Part shown: positions 6,037 through 8,148 of the stretch, piece after piece
Layout: every line of letters starts with the position of its first letter
Position numbering within the stretch: position 1 is the stretch's first letter
DNA from: Caldivirga sp.
Lineage (GTDB): Archaea; Thermoproteota; Thermoprotei; Thermoproteales; Thermocladiaceae
Direction of reading: 5' to 3'
Assembly: GCA_028275645.1 (NCBI GenBank)
Contig: JAPWUH010000050.1
Span: forward strand, 1-8,148
Length of the DNA stretch: 8,148 nt
Program-made: the position numbers and the translations under genes
The notes under the pieces: model-generated
What the model saw: only the letters and a program-made list of their open reading frames with translations
Databases searched by the model: none
What the model was told of the DNA's origin: nothing

Positions 6037-6044
6037 TTTTAAAA
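6037..6044. promoter_or_regulatory. Symmetric TATA-like box shared by two divergent GT2 genes
   Basis: TTTTAAAA is a perfect palindrome centred at 6040.5. The start codons lie at almost equal distances on each side: about 26.5 nt to ATG 6014 (-) and 25.5 nt to ATG 6066 (+). Both distances are those of archaeal leaderless promoters, and the 51-nt gap leaves no room for two separate promoters. GTACT (6027-6031) and AGTAC (6046-6050) flank it as a short inverted pair. Confidence 0.6.
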
Positions 6045-6065
6045 CAGTACCCTTATTCTGCTTTA

Positions 6066-7115
6066 ATGGTTAAGGCCTCGCTGATTTGGCTTAACTACAA
6101 CAGTTTAGGTTTCATGGACATAGCCTTAAAGTCAATAGAATCCGTTCTCAGTCTCGACTTTGATAATTACGAAGTGATAATAGTTGATAATGCGTCAAGT
6201 GACGGTAGCTTTGAGAAAATTAAGGAATTTATTAAGGATAAGAATCCAAGTAGTGTCAGGGTTAAGTTTGTTAGGAGTGATGCGAATAGGGGCTATGCAG
6301 GCGGCATGAACCTAGGCTGGGAGGCTAGGGATGGGGATTCAAAGTATGTTGCATTCCTAAATAACGACATAATAATAGAGCCAGGATCGTTAAGGAAGTT
6401 AATAGAGCACATGGAAGAGGAGGAAAAACTAGCGGCGGTAAACGGCTTGATATACTTCGGTGACGGCGAGAGGATATTCTCAGCAGGTGGCCGGATAGAT
6501 GAGCTTGTCGCTGCTGGCAATATTTGCGATGGCTTATCAGTAAGCGAATGCTCTGACATCAACAAGGAGCACTACGTGACCTATGCGAATGGTGCTTACA
6601 TGCTTGTTAAGGCTGAGGCCATAAGGAAGGCAGGCCCAAACGGTAAACCATTTATAGAAGAAACATTCCTATACCTAGATGATGACCTACTAGGATTAAT
6701 ACTATGGAACAAGGGGTATAAAATCAAATATGTACCCATCAACTCTGGCGTACATTTTGCAAGCATGACTACGAGGGGATCTAAAGTTACTTATTACTAT
6801 ATGAGGGGATCGATAGCACGTTGGTATTTTATTAAGACGAAGTATTCAAATCTTAAGTGGCTTTGGTTATCAAGACGTAGGCTTCGTCAATTCATTGATA
6901 AGGATCTAGGTAGTGCAGTGAAGGATGGCGTGAGACTCGGTATGAAGTTAAGGGGCACGCTTGGCACGTTAAATCTTTACTGTGCACCCTACGTTAAGGT
7001 CAATTGGCTTGATGCAATTGAGGAACTAACCTTAGTTAAGTACCACCTGAGGAGAGGGGAGGTTTACACAGTTAAACCTGCAGACCTCACCTACGACCCT
7101 TCGGCTTGTCGCTAA
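6066..7115 (+). CDS. Family 2 glycosyltransferase
   Basis: A 349-residue GT-A enzyme of the GT2 family. The N-terminal catalytic domain shows SLIWLNYNS (5-13), IIVDNASSDGS (38-48), NRGYAGGMNLG (74-84), the DXD-equivalent LNND (98-101), and the acceptor-side segment FLYLDDDLLGLILWNKGY (201-218). These are typical of WbbL/RfbF-like sugar transferases building surface polysaccharides or N-glycans. A basic, aromatic stretch (about 245-275, with WYFIKTKYSNLKWLWLSRRR) may be a membrane-associating amphipathic region. The start at ATG 6066 is leaderless-type and is driven by the TATA-like box it shares with the divergent GT2 gene, so the two are probably co-expressed. Its 3' end overlaps an antisense GT4 remnant by 29 nt (7087-7115). 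Donor and acceptor are unknown. Confidence 0.87.
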   Translation: MVKASLIWLNYNSLGFMDIALKSIESVLSLDFDNYEVIIVDNASSDGSFEKIKEFIKDKNPSSVRVKFVRSDANRGYAGGMNLGWEARDGDSKYVAFLNNDIIIEPGSLRKLIEHMEEEEKLAAVNGLIYFGDGERIFSAGGRIDELVAAGNICDGLSVSECSDINKEHYVTYANGAYMLVKAEAIRKAGPNGKPFIEETFLYLDDDLLGLILWNKGYKIKYVPINSGVHFASMTTRGSKVTYYYMRGSIARWYFIKTKYSNLKWLWLSRRRLRQFIDKDLGSAVKDGVRLGMKLRGTLGTLNLYCAPYVKVNWLDAIEELTLVKYHLRRGEVYTVKPADLTYDPSACR

Positions 7116-7285
7116 TATCGAGGGCTAGTTTCATTATTTGCCTGCATATGCCCTTCCACGTCAATGCCCTTATCCGCGCTAAGGTCTCCTCACTGAACTT
7201 TCTCCTTAGAAATTCATCATCCAAGGACCCTTGCCAAGCCATCTACATCACTAGGCTTAATAATGCTGACACCCCCTAAACCGAC
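7087..7285 (-). pseudogene. C-terminal remnant of a GT4-type glycosyltransferase
   Basis: On the minus strand, the frame from about 7285 reads GVGLGGVSIIKPSDVDGLAR, the typical C-terminal segment of GT4 (Glycos_transf_1) proteins, where a conserved position is followed by an IKPSDVDGLA-type motif. It hits TGA TGA at about 7216-7221. A shifted frame then continues as DDEFLRRKFSEETLARIR and LTWKGICRQIMKLA to a TGA at 7087-7089, which is the usual last helix of such enzymes. The N-terminal and central domains are absent and the tail is frameshifted, so this is a remnant. It sits antisense to the end of the plus-strand GT2 gene and abuts a second glycosyltransferase remnant upstream. Confidence 0.65.
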
Positions 7286-7298
7286 TCCGAATCCTCAG

Positions 7299-7746
7299 TC
7301 TCGGTGGTTCTGAGAAGAGGACTAACGCAATACGCTTAATGAACCTCTTCAACAGTTCACCCCAGCCTCCCATCCCAATACATCTTAATAATAAGTCTAA
7401 AGCCGAAGAACCTACTCAAAAGGCTAAGCAACGGCATTAAAGAGGGTAATAATACGTATACCAACGCTGGCCTGATACGCCTAATAATTAACGTCTTTAA
7501 AGAATAAATACGTGGCCTAAAGAGAGACGTATGACTGTATTGAAATATCACAAGACTTCTACGTGATGGTAAAGACTCCTTTAGTTCATTAATGACTTGT
7601 AAGGTTTTGTCTGTTGTTCCCTCATCATATAGTACGATAACTTCAATATCACTTGGATAACTCTGATTTACAATGAAGGTAATGGCTCCTTGAGTATACT
7701 TTTCCGTATTATAGACGACTATCGTTACACTAATCTGGTAATGAAT
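7299..7746 (-). pseudogene. Internally deleted and frameshifted GT2 glycosyltransferase
   Basis: The frame that follows directly after the GT4 stop (TAA 7747-7749) reads ISVTIVVYNTEKYTQGAI, NQSYP and IEVIVLYDEGTTDKTL, an unmistakable GT2 N-terminus. After about residue 80 the catalytic middle with its DXD motif is missing. The sequence goes straight from a TSLFRPRIYSLK segment to a hydrophobic, basic tail (RPALVYVLLPSLMPLLSLL). That frame ends in TGA at 7357, while a neighbouring frame continues with ELLKRFIKRIALVLFSEPPR to about 7299, which suggests a frameshift near 7360. There is no ATG, GTG or TTG before the GT2 motif. The only candidate start is ATT 7744-7746, immediately after the upstream stop. 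It was probably the second gene of an operon with the GT4 gene. The exact ends are approximate. Confidence 0.65.
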
Positions 7747-8148
7747 TTATATTATTGAACTTAAGATTTGCAGAAACCTTTCTACATTACCTTCCCCAAA
7801 TTTCTGCATAGCATACCTCTTCATTTCATGCTTATCAAACCTTTGCTCTATAGTTGTTGATATTGCCTTTGCCACTTCCTCTGGTGTAGGATTAGTGGTG
7901 ATACCATAATTACCCACTATTTCAGGGATACCACCCTTATTAGAACCCACCACAGGAACACCAAGACTTATGGATTCTATTGCCACTGAGGGCAATGGCT
8001 CTGGCCATATACTGGGTAAGGCAAGGGCCTTAGCCTTAGCCATCATGCTGAAGTATTCAGTATCAGGTAACTTACCGAGGAACTTAACCCACCCCTCAAC
8101 ACCAAGTCTCCTCGCTAAGCCCTCTAGCCACGAATTTGATGTACCAGT
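7747..8148 (-). CDS. GT4-family glycosyltransferase, C-terminal part (5' end beyond window)
   Basis: The frame is open from the right edge (8148) to TAA at 7747, giving 133 residues of the C-terminal GT-B (Rossmann) domain. The visible order is LEGLARRLGVEGWVKFLGKL (8-27), the typical strand and helix before the donor site, then ALPSIWPEPLPSVAIES (43-59) with the conserved E-x7-E pair (Glu50 and Glu58 of the fragment), then LGVPVVGSNKGGIPEIV, which contacts the nucleotide-sugar donor, and a C-terminal helix. These enzymes transfer sugars from UDP- or GDP-sugars with retention of configuration. An internal ATG at 8046 is not the true start, because the family domain continues upstream without interruption. 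The decayed GT2 frame follows directly after its stop. Confidence 0.88.
   Translation of the reverse strand, partial: TGTSNSWLEGLARRLGVEGWVKFLGKLPDTEYFSMMAKAKALALPSIWPEPLPSVAIESISLGVPVVGSNKGGIPEIVGNYGITTNPTPEEVAKAISTTIEQRFDKHEMKRYAMQKFGEGNVERFLQILSSII

Overview
The window looks like chromosomal DNA of a hyperthermophilic crenarchaeon, probably Thermoproteales and perhaps near Vulcanisaeta or Caldivirga. The lineage is inferred. The evidence is archaeal TATA-like boxes centred about 24-27 nt upstream of start codons with almost no leader, AGG/ATA-rich codon use, and archaeal-type glycosyltransferases with a NodU-type carbamoyltransferase.

Layout. Positions 1-400 hold the tail of one plus-strand gene and a small unrecognised gene 3 nt after it. 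Positions 401-889 are mostly non-coding. A minus-strand ribbon-helix-helix-like gene (890-1261) follows, then a cluster of inverted repeats (1278-1375). From 1531 to the right edge lies a glycan-modification region: a 3'-truncated methyltransferase remnant (1531-1716, +), an FkbM-type methyltransferase (1706-2689, -), an A+T-rich gap (2690-3011), a carbamoyltransferase (3012-4820, -), a decayed second FkbM copy (4843-5152, -), two divergent GT2 glycosyltransferases (5184-6014, - and 6066-7115, +), two decayed glycosyltransferase remnants (7087-7746, -), and the C-terminal part of a GT4 glycosyltransferase running off the right edge (7747-8148, -).

Working together. The glycosyltransferases would assemble a surface or protein-linked glycan. 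The FkbM enzyme could O-methylate it and the carbamoyltransferase could carbamoylate it. The exact glycan cannot be read from the sequence.

Most notable signals: (a) a 109-bp near-perfect direct repeat (99 nt identical) shared by the intact FkbM gene and the decayed copy, bracketing the carbamoyltransferase; (b) one symmetric TATA-like element placed midway between the two divergent GT2 start codons; (c) at least four gene remnants in about 6.5 kb, indicating active recombination and decay; (d) a sharp codon-usage change in the last ~75 codons of the carbamoyltransferase, next to the A+T-rich gap. I see no CRISPR array, tRNA, rRNA, transposase or obvious new defence system.
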